Below are positions 18,710-29,182 of a stretch of DNA of 55,433 bases, piece by piece. Each line of letters opens with the position of its first letter. Position 1 is the first letter of the stretch. Origin of the DNA: Bacteroidia bacterium. Its GTDB lineage: Bacteria; Bacteroidota; Bacteroidia; B-17B0; Aurantibacillaceae. The stretch covers positions 1 through 55,433 of the forward strand of contig JAIOZA010000019.1 in assembly GCA_021740825.1 (NCBI GenBank), read 5' to 3'. A program made the translations under genes and the position numbers. Below the pieces are notes generated by a model. The model did no database searches. It was given only the letters and a program-made list of their open reading frames with translations, and had not been told where the DNA came from.

Positions 18710-19378
18710 ATGAAAACTGACAATGAAATTCAAAAGGATGTAATGGATGAACTAAAATGGGAACCATTATTAAGTGTAGCTGAAATTGGTGTAGCTGTTA
18801 AACAAGGTGTTGTTACTTTATCTGGAACTGTAGATTCATACTCCAAAAAAGAAGAAGCTGAATCAGCTGCTAAAAGAGTATCGGGTGTAAAAGCTGTAGC
18901 AGAAGATATTGAAGTAAAACCATTTGCCACAAGCGTTAAAAATGACACGGAAATTGCTCGCATGACTGCTGATTCCTTAAAATGGCATAGTGCCGTGCAA
19001 GAAGAAAAAATAAAAGTAAAGGTAGAGGATGCTTGGATAACACTAGAAGGTGAAGTAGATTGGGAATACCAAAAAGATGCCATTAAAACCACCGTAAAAA
19101 ACTTAACCGGCGTAAAAGGTATTAGTAATTTAATTTCAGTTAAACCATCTATTACTGCCAAAGATATAAAGCAGAAAATAAGCTTAGCATTTAACAGAAG
19201 TGCCACAGTAGATGCATCAAAAATTGATATTGAAATAAAAGGTAACAAAGCAATTCTAACAGGTAAAGTACGTTCGTGGGCAGAAAAAACGGATGCTGAA
19301 AATGCTACATGGAAAGCACATGGCATTACATCCATTGAAAATAAACTTGCAATCGATTCGGAAGTTTATGCCTATTAA
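18710..19378 (+). CDS. Three-BON-domain protein
   Basis: A 222-residue protein made of three BON domains, about residues 3-70, 78-145 and 150-218. The pattern repeats GVAVKQGVVTLSGTV, KVEDAWITLEGEV and IEIKGNKAILTGKV, each followed by a helix and a G-V-K or G-I-T turn. There is no signal peptide. The first two domains align with those of 15700-16362, and this gene keeps a third that its paralogue has replaced by a low-complexity tail. Its likely role is osmotic or envelope stress. A strong terminator follows at 19411. Confidence 0.9.
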   Translation: MKTDNEIQKDVMDELKWEPLLSVAEIGVAVKQGVVTLSGTVDSYSKKEEAESAAKRVSGVKAVAEDIEVKPFATSVKNDTEIARMTADSLKWHSAVQEEKIKVKVEDAWITLEGEVDWEYQKDAIKTTVKNLTGVKGISNLISVKPSITAKDIKQKISLAFNRSATVDASKIDIEIKGNKAILTGKVRSWAEKTDAENATWKAHGITSIENKLAIDSEVYAY

Positions 19379-19410
19379 TTTTATCGCACTAATTTAAAGC
19401 GATTCTTAAT

Positions 19411-19447
19411 AAATAAATTGCAGTTTTTTTAAAACTGCAATTTATTT
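19411..19447 (+). terminator. Terminator after BON gene
   Basis: A 17-bp perfect inverted repeat (19411-19427 with 19431-19447, loop TTT) with a core of TTGCAGTTTT/AAAACTGCAA, 32 nt after the stop. It is AT-rich enough to act in both directions. Confidence 0.85.
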
Positions 19448-19500
19448 TTAATCCAAAAAAAAAGTTAAACAGTAAAAACAATTTTTAGAATTCTAAAATA

Positions 19501-19575
19501 ATGAAGAAATCAATTATTACAATTGCTATCCTACTATTAATTATTGCCTTATCAATTTTAACACTTCCTGCATAA
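19501..19575 (+). CDS. Putative 24-residue membrane peptide
   Basis: ATG-AAG-AAA opens a 24-codon ORF whose product is a two-lysine N-terminus followed by ~20 hydrophobic residues (SIITIAILLLIIALSILTLPA), a single membrane span. It stands alone in a 387-nt gap between the BON terminator and the next gene, and is followed directly by a hairpin (19575-19604). The start context is A-rich, like other genes here. It could be a small stress membrane peptide, but a chance ORF in AT-rich DNA is possible. Confidence 0.4.
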   Translation: MKKSIITIAILLLIIALSILTLPA

Positions 19576-19604
19576 ATACAAGCACTATAATTAGTACTTG
19601 TATT
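19575..19604 (+). terminator. Hairpin at end of the 24-codon ORF
   Basis: AATACAAGCACT pairs with AGTACTTGTATT (one mismatch), loop ATAATT, starting within the stop codon. It lacks a strong T-run, so it may be an attenuator or mRNA 3' structure. Confidence 0.45.
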
Positions 19605-19683
19605 AATAATATTTCCTTCAGTAAGAATTTTAAATATTGAATATTGTAATACTAAATAAGCAGTGGAATATAAATGTATTTTG

Positions 19684-19710
19684 AAAAAGGGGGATTTTAT
19701 CCTCCTTTTT
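19684..19710 (+). terminator. Terminator-like hairpin
   Basis: AAAAAGGGGGAT and ATCCTCCTTTTT form a 12-bp stem (one G-T pair) with a 3-nt loop and a T-run. It lies 109 nt after the 24-codon ORF and 56 nt before the next gene, so it probably ends the small upstream transcript. Confidence 0.65.
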
Positions 19711-19765
19711 GTGCTATAAAATAAATTTAATTACCGGTAAAATTTAAATCAAAAGAAATGAAAAA

Positions 19766-20500
19766 ATGAAAAAAGTTCTTCAATACTTTAAAGTAATTAC
19801 ATTAATCATTGTATGCTCGATTACAAAAGCCACAGGCCAAAAAGGATTACATCTAGGAATAGAAGTTACACCACAAATAAGTTGGATTTTGAATAAAGAT
19901 GATCAGACTAATACACAGTTTAAGTACTTAAATACATTAAGTGGATCATTTGGTGTAACAAGCCACTACTTTTTTTCAAATGGATTTGGCGTAGGAATTA
20001 ATGTGTTGTACTCATCGCAAGGACAGCGCTATAAATTAAATGAAATAGAACTGACAAAAAAAGCAGAATACTTAAAACTACCATTACTTGCTATCTATAA
20101 TTATTCCATTAATAACACTATAAATTTTATAGGAAAAATTGGTCCGCAACTTAGTATTATTATGGGTGCACAATTAACTGATATAGATGGAAATGATCAT
20201 GTTCATAATCATAAAGAAGCGTATCAAAATTATGAAGTTGGAATTGTTATCAGCACAGGAATTGCTAATAAAATAACAGAGCATATCTATTTAGATGCCT
20301 CAATGAGATTTGATTATGGAATTACTGATGCGGAAAATAAAAATTACAAAAAAAACATCAATAACCCGCTAGAAGTGCCTATAACAAATGGTTATAGTTT
20401 AGGGATTAACTCAAGAGCGATTGCTAATAATATGGCTGCAGGCATAACTATTGGAATAAGATATCTTTTTCGAAACGAAACAATCCACAATTTAAATTAA
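19766..20500 (+). CDS. Outer-membrane beta-barrel protein (PorT-like)
   Basis: A 244-residue protein with a cleavable signal peptide (about 1-24, ending KATGQ). The body has alternating-residue beta strands typical of the Bacteroidota OMP_b-brl_2/PorT group, with GVTSHYFFSNGFGVGINVLYSSQGQ, YLKLPLLAIYNYS and GKIGPQLSI, and a final strand GITIGIRYLF. Substrate is unknown. A mini-ORF ATG-AAA-AAA-TGA at 19758-19769 overlaps the ATG, which could affect initiation. It converges with the TerB-like gene. Confidence 0.8.
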   Translation: MKKVLQYFKVITLIIVCSITKATGQKGLHLGIEVTPQISWILNKDDQTNTQFKYLNTLSGSFGVTSHYFFSNGFGVGINVLYSSQGQRYKLNEIELTKKAEYLKLPLLAIYNYSINNTINFIGKIGPQLSIIMGAQLTDIDGNDHVHNHKEAYQNYEVGIVISTGIANKITEHIYLDASMRFDYGITDAENKNYKKNINNPLEVPITNGYSLGINSRAIANNMAAGITIGIRYLFRNETIHNLN

Positions 20501-20532
20501 CCTATTTAGCCTTAATTTTTATATTAAATACA

Positions 20533-20931
20533 TTAAATAAGTACAAGTTCAAACGATTTTTTTAATTTGTTAAGTAATTGCTTTTCTTTACTATTTATAC
20601 CTTTATAAACTGATGCTAATTGGTTGATTACATGCAAACATACTTTCTTAAGACTATCATCAAAAGCCGTGTGATGCGTTTCCATAAAATTTATAAATGA
20701 ATCAAAAGCTGCTTCAGAATCGGCCATTTCTTCATCTAAAAAATCAAATTCTATCTCAGTATAATAAGCCACATTGGTTCCATATTGATCGATATGACTT
20801 TCGGATAAGGTAAGTTCGTTTTTTACAATGTCTTGCAACTTTCTTTTTTCGGCGGGAGAAATTAAACCATCCACATAGGCCATTGCATACAGTAATTTAC
20901 CTAGCTCAGCATAAAATGTTTCATTTATCAT
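20533..20931 (-). CDS. TerB-like protein
   Basis: A 132-residue helical protein. The N-terminus (FYAELGKLLYAMAYVDGLISPAEKRKLQDIV) matches the first repeat of TerB or tellurite-resistance-like domains, where an acidic helix binds metal. Asp and Glu clusters occur at ~65-80. Family members act at the membrane in envelope or oxidative stress; the exact role here is unknown. It lies 11 nt downstream of the PEBP-like gene on the same strand, so the two are probably co-transcribed. Confidence 0.7.
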   Translation of the reverse strand: MINETFYAELGKLLYAMAYVDGLISPAEKRKLQDIVKNELTLSESHIDQYGTNVAYYTEIEFDFLDEEMADSEAAFDSFINFMETHHTAFDDSLKKVCLHVINQLASVYKGINSKEKQLLNKLKKSFELVLI

Positions 20932-20942
20932 ACGTTCTAATT

Positions 20943-21431
20943 TTAATTATTTTTTACACTTTTATAAAGTCCTACTAGTTCCCCAAATCCCAAAATATGC
21001 GCACTCATTTCCCTTTCCACATCTAACTTCGTACTGTAATTTTTTAATGGCAATACACCATCTAGGGCATATACTTTAAAAATATAACGATGCAAAACAG
21101 ATGTAGACGTTGGTCCAATGTATTTTTTTTTACCAAAATCATTCTTACCAATAACACTCATTGGGGACGCGAAATTTTCTTTAATTTTAGAAGTTGGAGG
21201 GATATTCCACATAAGCCAATGAGTCCAAGATCTAATTGGTGCATTTAAATCTTCCATGATAACAACCATACTTTCTGTTTCTAATGGAATATTTTTAAGG
21301 GAAAGTGGCGGGCTGATATTAAATCCATCGCATGTATATTTAATAGGAACCAAACCATGATCGGCAAAAACTTCACTTGAAACATCTATTGTTTCAATAT
21401 CTTGAGAGAGTCGGCGAGGAAATACAATCAT
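20943..21431 (-). CDS. YbhB/YbcL (PEBP) family protein
   Basis: A 162-residue phosphatidylethanolamine-binding-like fold. Key stretches are YTCDGFNISPPLSLKNIP, MEDLNAPIRSWTHWLMWNIPP, the GPTSTSVLHRYIFKVYALD pocket strand (GPxxxxxxHRY) and a terminal helix. Bacterial members bind anions or small ligands; a function in stress is often proposed but rarely shown. There is no signal peptide. The start is the ATG at 21429-21431. It forms a pair with the TerB-like gene. Confidence 0.88.
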   Translation of the reverse strand: MIVFPRRLSQDIETIDVSSEVFADHGLVPIKYTCDGFNISPPLSLKNIPLETESMVVIMEDLNAPIRSWTHWLMWNIPPTSKIKENFASPMSVIGKNDFGKKKYIGPTSTSVLHRYIFKVYALDGVLPLKNYSTKLDVEREMSAHILGFGELVGLYKSVKNN

Positions 21432-21647
21432 TTTTTAAGCAATCAAATTTTAATTATTTAACTAATAAACATACTTAACAAAGAAAGTTCGGTATTACAA
21501 TTTTAAAAATGAAAGTGCTCACTTTACTATTTGAATAAAATCATAATTTAGTTTTCAAATTTCTTCGATTTCGAAAAAAACTATTTGAGATTTGGAAATT
21601 CTATTGTAAAAAATAAATTCTAGAATAACTATTAGCATCACTCATTA

Positions 21648-22973
21648 CTATACACCAAATGGAAATGTTTCAGGAATTTGTTGGCCATCAGGTTTAATAT
21701 GCAAAGGATTAATTGCTGTCGATTCATCAATAAAAATAAATGCATCATACCGGTTTGGCATAACACTTGGCACATAATTTCCATATTTTTCATATTCAGG
21801 ATTATAAACCACCCCAATTGCGCGATGTCCTATTCGGATAGCCATTCGTTCTTCAGTTTTTAATTTACTTAGCATCACCAATTTATTTTTAAAAAGGTCG
21901 CTGTTATGGAGGATATGCTCCCAACTGCCATTTTGCGCAGTTGGAACAATTATTTTCCGCATTACGCCACCCCATTCCCTTCCAGCAATTACAGTGCCTT
22001 TGTATGAACCAAAACCAACGGAAACAACTCCATCACTAGCATGTTGCTGTTTCAATAATTGTCCAACATTCACTAATCCATCTTTTGCCATATCTGTTGC
22101 TCGAGCATTACCGATATGTGTATTGTGAGCCCAAACAATAACTTTTGCATTCGAACCATGAAATTCCATTAAGCGATTTAAAGTTGAAACCATGTGACGA
22201 TCCCTAATATTCCAGGGTTCTGCTCCACCGCGAATCAAAGCCTTATAATATTTTTCCGCATGAACTGCAATTATTGCATTTTGTTCGGTACTAAAAACAT
22301 TTTCATGATCTGAATTATAATGAGCAATTCGTCCCCTTATCTCCTTTAGTAAATTGTTTACATCACTCTCACAAAGTTCAGGTGCCATTTTAGAGGCTCG
22401 CGCATAGGATTGGCCTTCATCCGAATGAAATGGTTCAAAACAATGCATAGCCTTCATTGCAGTTTGTAAAGTTTTAGGATCATTTTTTTTTAGATATGTC
22501 ACGATTTGATCCATAGATTCGTGCAAACTATAAACGTCTAACCCATAAAAACCAATCCTTTTGTTTAATGGTAAATTCTCATTATTTTTTTTAAGCCATT
22601 CCGTAAATGCTACCACTTCCCAATTAGCCCACATCCAAGTTGGCCATCGATTAAACTCCTGTAAAACATCAATTGCTTTTTCGCCAGAATCCATATAATT
22701 TTTCACATAACGATTGATTCGATAGCAATCTGGCCAATCTCCTTCTACTGCAATAAATGAAAATCCTTTTTCTGCAACAAGTCGTTTAGTAATTTTAGCA
22801 CGCCAGTTATAATAGTCATGTGTGCCATGAGACGCTTCGCCCAACAAAACATATTTAGCATCGCCAATGTGTTTCATTAAAGGCTCCAAATCACTACTAT
22901 CATTTAGAGGTGTTGAAACCTTAGAAATTAAATCATTAATATTAAATTCACTTTGATTGGATTCGCGTTTCAT
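21648..22973 (-). CDS. Erythromycin-esterase-family protein
   Basis: A 441-residue protein of the EreA/ChaN-like fold. The catalytic N-terminal motif GEASHGTHDYYNWRAKITKRLV and EGDWPDCYRINRYV are present, along with a WAHNTHIGNARATDM motif holding a second His. Family members in environmental Bacteroidota are often stress-cluster genes rather than true macrolide esterases, so resistance should not be assumed. I chose the ATG at 22971-22973; an in-frame ATG at 22998-23000 adds nine residues. It sits at the end of the stress-gene region. Confidence 0.85.
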   Translation of the reverse strand: MKRESNQSEFNINDLISKVSTPLNDSSDLEPLMKHIGDAKYVLLGEASHGTHDYYNWRAKITKRLVAEKGFSFIAVEGDWPDCYRINRYVKNYMDSGEKAIDVLQEFNRWPTWMWANWEVVAFTEWLKKNNENLPLNKRIGFYGLDVYSLHESMDQIVTYLKKNDPKTLQTAMKAMHCFEPFHSDEGQSYARASKMAPELCESDVNNLLKEIRGRIAHYNSDHENVFSTEQNAIIAVHAEKYYKALIRGGAEPWNIRDRHMVSTLNRLMEFHGSNAKVIVWAHNTHIGNARATDMAKDGLVNVGQLLKQQHASDGVVSVGFGSYKGTVIAGREWGGVMRKIIVPTAQNGSWEHILHNSDLFKNKLVMLSKLKTEERMAIRIGHRAIGVVYNPEYEKYGNYVPSVMPNRYDAFIFIDESTAINPLHIKPDGQQIPETFPFGV

Positions 22974-23115
22974 TGATAATTGCTTTTGGTAAACAAACAA
23001 TTAAATCAATATTATGTAAATGACTAAAATCACAACTTTTTTTGAGATACCTTTCAATTAAAAGAAAAGAGAAGATTTAATTTCGCTGCAGAAAAAAAAG
23101 CAAAATAAAGTCATC

Positions 23116-23538
23116 ATGAAATCAAAAATTATAAATCTATTTAGATCTAAATTAATCTTAACATTATTTTTTTTATTTATAGCAAGTTTGATTATTTCTT
23201 TAGCATTTATTCAATATGACTTAGGACCACATGGAGGAACAGTAAAAAATGCTGGAGTATATAATATTGAACTAAAAAATAGTTATCCAATATTCTACGT
23301 ATTTCTGTTAGATAGAAACCATATGCCAATCAAGAATTATGGTATTACTTGCGACGCTAAATTTATTTATCAAGATACCACAAGTTATAACAAAGCTTTA
23401 ATGCCTTATAGCGACGATGGATTTTATTCTGAATATACTTCATCAGGTTTTAATTTTTGTAAAATAAATTTTAATATAAGAGGAAGAATCGTTTCCGCTA
23501 TATTTGAAAATGATATATCTATTGTTAAGAAAAAATAG
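23116..23538 (+). CDS. Membrane-anchored PHGGTV protein
   Basis: A 140-residue protein with one N-terminal membrane segment (about residues 12-33) and an extracytoplasmic part beginning DLGPHGGTVKNAGVYNIELKNSYPIFYVFLLDRNH. The HGG-T-V-x2-AG-x-Y-x-IE pattern resembles small domains seen with Bacteroidota metal-efflux proteins, where the His near the membrane may bind metal. No partner genes of that kind adjoin. Call by motif resemblance only. Confidence 0.55.
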   Translation: MKSKIINLFRSKLILTLFFLFIASLIISLAFIQYDLGPHGGTVKNAGVYNIELKNSYPIFYVFLLDRNHMPIKNYGITCDAKFIYQDTTSYNKALMPYSDDGFYSEYTSSGFNFCKINFNIRGRIVSAIFENDISIVKKK

Positions 23539-23632
23539 ATTACTACTAATACATTACATATTTTGATAATTATTTATCTGTAATACTAATTGATAAAGAT
23601 TTACAAAAATTACATTGAAATAATTGCATTAC

Positions 23633-23640
23633 TAACTTTG
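23633..23640 (+). promoter_or_regulatory. Candidate -7 element of nnr
   Basis: TAACTTTG matches TAnnTTTG, 83 nt before the nnr ATG. An upstream TTG at 23615-23617 is a little close (15-nt spacer). Confidence 0.4.
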
Positions 23641-23723
23641 CAAACAAATATTCTTTTTAAATAATTAACTTATACTTGAATTTTATCATGTTTAGATTGG
23701 TTCAACTTTCTTAAATTTAAATT

Positions 23724-25250
23724 ATGACTGATCTGCTTCCAATTTTTTCGTCAAAACAACTTAAAGTTATTGAGGCGTTTACTATTCAATCAGAACCAAT
23801 TTCATCGATTGATTTAATGGAGCGGGCTGCTAAAAAATGTTCGCAATGGATTGTCAAAAACTACAGCATTAAAAATATATTTAAAGTATGCTGCGGCATA
23901 GGAAATAATGGCGGTGATGGTTTAGCAATAGCAAGACTTTTATTAGAGCAAGGTTATAAGATAGAAGTTTTTATTATACACTACTCTCATAACTATTCGC
24001 AAGAATTTACTATCAACAAAAAAAGATTAGAAACTTTGTTTCCAAAATTTCTGATGGAAATAAACGATGTAAAGCATCTTCCTCATTTTCAAAAAACAGA
24101 TATCATCATTGATGCCATATTTGGAATTGGTTTATCAAAACCTTTAAGCTCAATGGCTGCCGAATGCGTCAATGCAATTAATAAAAGTGATGCAACCATT
24201 ATTGCCATAGATGTACCTTCAGGTTTATTTATCGATAAACATTCATCAAAAAGCTCTTCAATTACAAAAGCAACATGTACGTTAACTTTTCAATTTCCAA
24301 AATTAGCTTTTTTATTCTCGGATAATGCTATATATGTTGGCAACGGACATATTTTAAATATAGGATTAAAAGTTAACGACGACATTCAGAAGCAACAAGT
24401 ATCATTTTATTTAACAGAAAACTTTATTAAACAATTAATCAAACCTCGACAAAAATTTTCTCATAAAGGCACTTTTGGGCATAGCTTGTTAGTAGTAGGA
24501 AGTATGGGTAAAATGGGCGCCGCAATTATGAGCGCTAAAAGTTTATTGCGAAGTGGATCAGGTCTTTTAACAGTTTGTGTTCCCCACTGTGGTTATGAAA
24601 TTATGCAAACTTCTGTACCTGAAGCAATGGCTTTGGTATATGGAAAAGAATATATTCATTTTAATGAATTGGATATTAGTTCATATTCTACTATTGGCAT
24701 TGGTCCTGGTATTGGAACAGAGATAGAGACACAAAAAAGTGTAAAATACATTTTACAGAAATTTAAAAAACCTTTAGTAATTGATGCAGATGCTTTAAAT
24801 GCAATTAGCGTCAATAAAAAGTGGCTTAGCTTAATTCCTCAAAATTCTATACTTACACCTCATCCAAAAGAGTTTGAACGATTAACGAAAAGAGTAACAA
24901 ATGATTTTGAAAGACACCAAACACAAATTGAATTTTCGAAACAGTACCAACTGTATGTAGTTTTAAAAGGAGCGCATACTTGCATTACAACGCCGAGTGG
25001 AGAGAGTTTTTTTAATAGCACAGGTAATACTGGTTTAGCAAAGGGCGGCAGTGGCGATGTGTTAACTGGCTTGATTACTGGATTGTTAGCTCAAGGATAC
25101 ACGCCTAAAGAAGCGAGTTTAATTGGCGTTTATACGCATGGTTTATCTGCTGATTTTACTAAAGAGCAAAAGGGTGAAGTTGCAATGATTCCGTCAGATG
25201 TGATTGAGAATTTGCCAGCGGTGTTTAATCAATTGACTAATGTTTTATGA
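23724..25250 (+). CDS. nnr: Bifunctional NAD(P)HX epimerase/dehydratase
   Basis: Repairs hydrated NADH and NADPH. The 508-residue protein fuses an N-terminal YjeF-type epimerase (about 1-220, with GIGNNGGDGLAIARLL and IDAIFGIGL) to a C-terminal ADP/ATP-dependent dehydratase of ribokinase-like fold (about 230-505, with GHSLLVVGSMGKMGAA, LTPHPKEFERL and KGGSGDVLTG). Both halves look intact and the length is normal. It is convergent with queA and appears to be a single gene. Confidence 0.95.
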   Translation: MTDLLPIFSSKQLKVIEAFTIQSEPISSIDLMERAAKKCSQWIVKNYSIKNIFKVCCGIGNNGGDGLAIARLLLEQGYKIEVFIIHYSHNYSQEFTINKKRLETLFPKFLMEINDVKHLPHFQKTDIIIDAIFGIGLSKPLSSMAAECVNAINKSDATIIAIDVPSGLFIDKHSSKSSSITKATCTLTFQFPKLAFLFSDNAIYVGNGHILNIGLKVNDDIQKQQVSFYLTENFIKQLIKPRQKFSHKGTFGHSLLVVGSMGKMGAAIMSAKSLLRSGSGLLTVCVPHCGYEIMQTSVPEAMALVYGKEYIHFNELDISSYSTIGIGPGIGTEIETQKSVKYILQKFKKPLVIDADALNAISVNKKWLSLIPQNSILTPHPKEFERLTKRVTNDFERHQTQIEFSKQYQLYVVLKGAHTCITTPSGESFFNSTGNTGLAKGGSGDVLTGLITGLLAQGYTPKEASLIGVYTHGLSADFTKEQKGEVAMIPSDVIENLPAVFNQLTNVL

Positions 25251-25343
25251 TAGGTTAAACTCGCTTATATGGCACATTGATAAGTATTATAACTTTATAC
25301 TATAGAAACCCTAATTCCAATCAATAAAATTTAATTTTTTTAT

Positions 25344-26558
25344 TTATTCCAAAAACAAAAGAGATCCGTCTCCATAACTTAAAAATCTAAAATTATGCTC
25401 TAATGCATAATCGTATATCGTTCTCCAACTTTGGCCAACTAAGGCTGCTACTAGAAGAATTAAAGTGCTTTCGGGTTGATGAAAATTAGTAATCAAAGCA
25501 TTTACAATTTTAAAATTATAACCCGGCGCAATTAAAATACCAGTTTTAGCGCATAAAATATTTAACTTTGTTTTATCTAAATAATTTATAATAGCCTGTA
25601 TTGCATCCTTTTTTGTAATTAATTGATTTTCGTTTTCGTAAGGTTCCCATTGTTTGACTTCTAATTCGGATTGAGATAGGTTTTTGTTTTTATGGAGTTT
25701 CAATCCAATCCAATATAAACTCTCTAATGTTCTAAGCGACGTTGTTCCAACTGCAATAATAGACTGGTTAAAGCTTGCAAGTAAATTTTTTAGGGTTTGT
25801 AGATCAACATCTATATATTCTTGATGCATTTGATGCGCAAGCATTTTGCTTGTTTTCACTGGCTTAAAAGTTCCTGCACCAACATGAAGTGTGAGAGATT
25901 GTATGGTGCAATCTTTTAATTTTATTTTTTGTAAAAGCGAATCGGTAAAATGTAAGCCCGCTGTTGGGGCAGCAACCGAACCGGCATTTTGAGCATAAAT
26001 AGTTTGATATCTTAACACATCAATTGTTTCCGTTTTTCGTTTTAGATACGGCGGAATAGGAATAGTGCCCGTAATTTCTAATATTTCCGAAAATGTTTTT
26101 TCGGAAGGTTCCCAAGTAAATTGAATGATAAAGGCATCATTTACTTTTTCAATTTTTTCCGCGTTAAGTGTTATTTGATTATGGTATAATGTCGCATATG
26201 TATCTTTCCATTTAGCGGCCCCACCAACGATGCACTTCCATTTAGAGGATGCTTTTTTATTTAATTCAAGATAAGGATCACTGCCAGAAGATATTGGTTC
26301 AAGACAAAAAATTTCAATGAGTTTATTATCAGTAGTTTTAAAAAATAAGCGTGCGGGAATAACTTTTGTATTGTTAAAAAATAATACGGATCCGTTTGGT
26401 AAATAGTGATCTAATGAAGAATATACTGATTCAGAAATTTCGTTGTGTTTATAAATTAATAATTTGGACGCGTCACGATTTTCTAATGGATATTTTGCAA
26501 TCCTATCGGGAGGTAAGTTATAGCAATAGTCCTGAATTCTTATGTTTTGCGGTTCCAT
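25344..26558 (-). CDS. queA: S-adenosylmethionine:tRNA ribosyltransferase-isomerase
   Basis: Makes epoxyqueuosine in tRNA by transferring the ribose of SAM. Family signatures are present: VLFFNNTKVIPARLFF, GTIPIPPYLKR, GSVAAPTAGLHFT, LTLHVGAGTFKPV and the C-terminal LITNFHQPESTL. The 404-residue length is a little above the usual ~350, with extra loops (about 95-120 and 285-310). The start is the ATG at 26556-26558. It is separated from groEL by 267 nt that include the groEL terminator. Confidence 0.94.
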   Translation of the reverse strand: MEPQNIRIQDYCYNLPPDRIAKYPLENRDASKLLIYKHNEISESVYSSLDHYLPNGSVLFFNNTKVIPARLFFKTTDNKLIEIFCLEPISSGSDPYLELNKKASSKWKCIVGGAAKWKDTYATLYHNQITLNAEKIEKVNDAFIIQFTWEPSEKTFSEILEITGTIPIPPYLKRKTETIDVLRYQTIYAQNAGSVAAPTAGLHFTDSLLQKIKLKDCTIQSLTLHVGAGTFKPVKTSKMLAHQMHQEYIDVDLQTLKNLLASFNQSIIAVGTTSLRTLESLYWIGLKLHKNKNLSQSELEVKQWEPYENENQLITKKDAIQAIINYLDKTKLNILCAKTGILIAPGYNFKIVNALITNFHQPESTLILLVAALVGQSWRTIYDYALEHNFRFLSYGDGSLLFLE

Positions 26559-26770
26559 TTGTCCATAAAAGTAATAAAAAAGTGTAAAAATTTAAGCAAG
26601 AAGAATTTAAAATAGTGAGCTTTTATTGCAATAAAATGCATAGGCTAATTTTGTAATGCCAATTAACAAATCTGTTTATTTATAATTGTAATAATTAGAA
26701 ATGGAGCTATGATGAAGTTTTTTTATTTTGATTTCTAATAAAACAAAATAAAGCAGTTTTAGTTTCAAAA

Positions 26771-26799
26771 CAAAAACGCCCCACAAAAATGTGAGGCGC
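26771..26799 (-). terminator. Terminator after groEL
   Basis: On the minus strand CGCCTCACA (26798-26790) pairs with TGTGGGGCG (26785-26777), one G-T pair, followed by TTTTTG. It lies 28 nt after the groEL stop. Confidence 0.85.
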
Positions 26800-26825
26800 T
26801 TATTACTAAAATAAATAAAACGATA

Positions 26826-28606
<1,781 letters not shown>

Positions 28607-28897
28607 TTAGATAATTGCGTAAATATCGCTTTCGCGCATAATTAATAAATCTTTACCGTCAACTTGAATTTCAGTTCCGGCGTATTTTCCGTATAAAACA
28701 GTATCGCCAACTTTTACAGTCATTGGTTCGTCTACTTTACCATTTCCAACTGCTAATACTTTACCTTTCATTGGTTTTTCTTTTGCAGTATCAGGGATAA
28801 TTAATCCACCTGCTGTTTTTGTTTCTGCTGGAGCTGCCTCTACCAATACTCTATCGGCTAAAGGCTTTACGCTTAAACTTGCACTTGATTTTGCCAT
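28607..28897 (-). CDS. groES: Co-chaperonin GroES
   Basis: The lid of the GroEL cage. It has 96 residues and a typical start ([32 protein letters not shown]), the mobile loop and the [16 protein letters not shown] strand. The start is the ATG at 28895-28897. Upstream lies a perfect interrupted palindrome (28939-28976), not the CIRCE element. Confidence 0.97.
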   Translation of the reverse strand: MAKSSASLSVKPLADRVLVEAAPAETKTAGGLIIPDTAKEKPMKGKVLAVGNGKVDEPMTVKVGDTVLYGKYAGTEIQVDGKDLLIMRESDIYAII

Positions 28898-28938
28898 AAT
28901 TTATGAGATTTTAGTTATATAAATTTTTACGCTAATTC

Positions 28939-28976
28939 ATTGTCTAAAAATGTGCCAATCCAATCTTTTAGACAAT
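28939..28976 (-). promoter_or_regulatory. Interrupted palindrome upstream of groES
   Basis: ATTGTCTAAAA (28939-28949) and TTTTAGACAAT (28966-28976) are perfect 11-bp arms with a 16-nt spacer, 42 nt before the groES ATG. The sequence differs from CIRCE (TTAGCACTC-N9-GAGTGCTAA). On the minus strand TTGGCACA inside the spacer resembles a sigma-54 -24 half, but a proper -12 GC is missing. Two TGTCAG copies lie further upstream (about 29010-29025). Confidence 0.5.
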
Positions 28977-29182
28977 ATTTCAGTTTTTATCACTTGTTTT
29001 TACAAATTTGTCAGTTTTCTGTCAGTGAAAAAAGTGCCGTTTAATAGCTGCCAGTAAATCTTGCAATCAATCAAATAAATACTGACCTTTGCTATTTACA
29101 GAAACTTGCCACCTTTAATCGTTGCAATTGTAAAAATAGCATTTGCCTATTAAAAATGACAAACAAAAACAGTGATTGATAA

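Noticed and set aside
18730..19335. 201-codon minus-strand ORF
   Set aside because: It is the shadow of the three-BON gene on the other strand; the BON repeats leave no doubt about the coding strand.
28898..29182. CIRCE element before groES
   Set aside because: No TTAGCACTC-N9-GAGTGCTAA match exists; the palindrome present is a different sequence.
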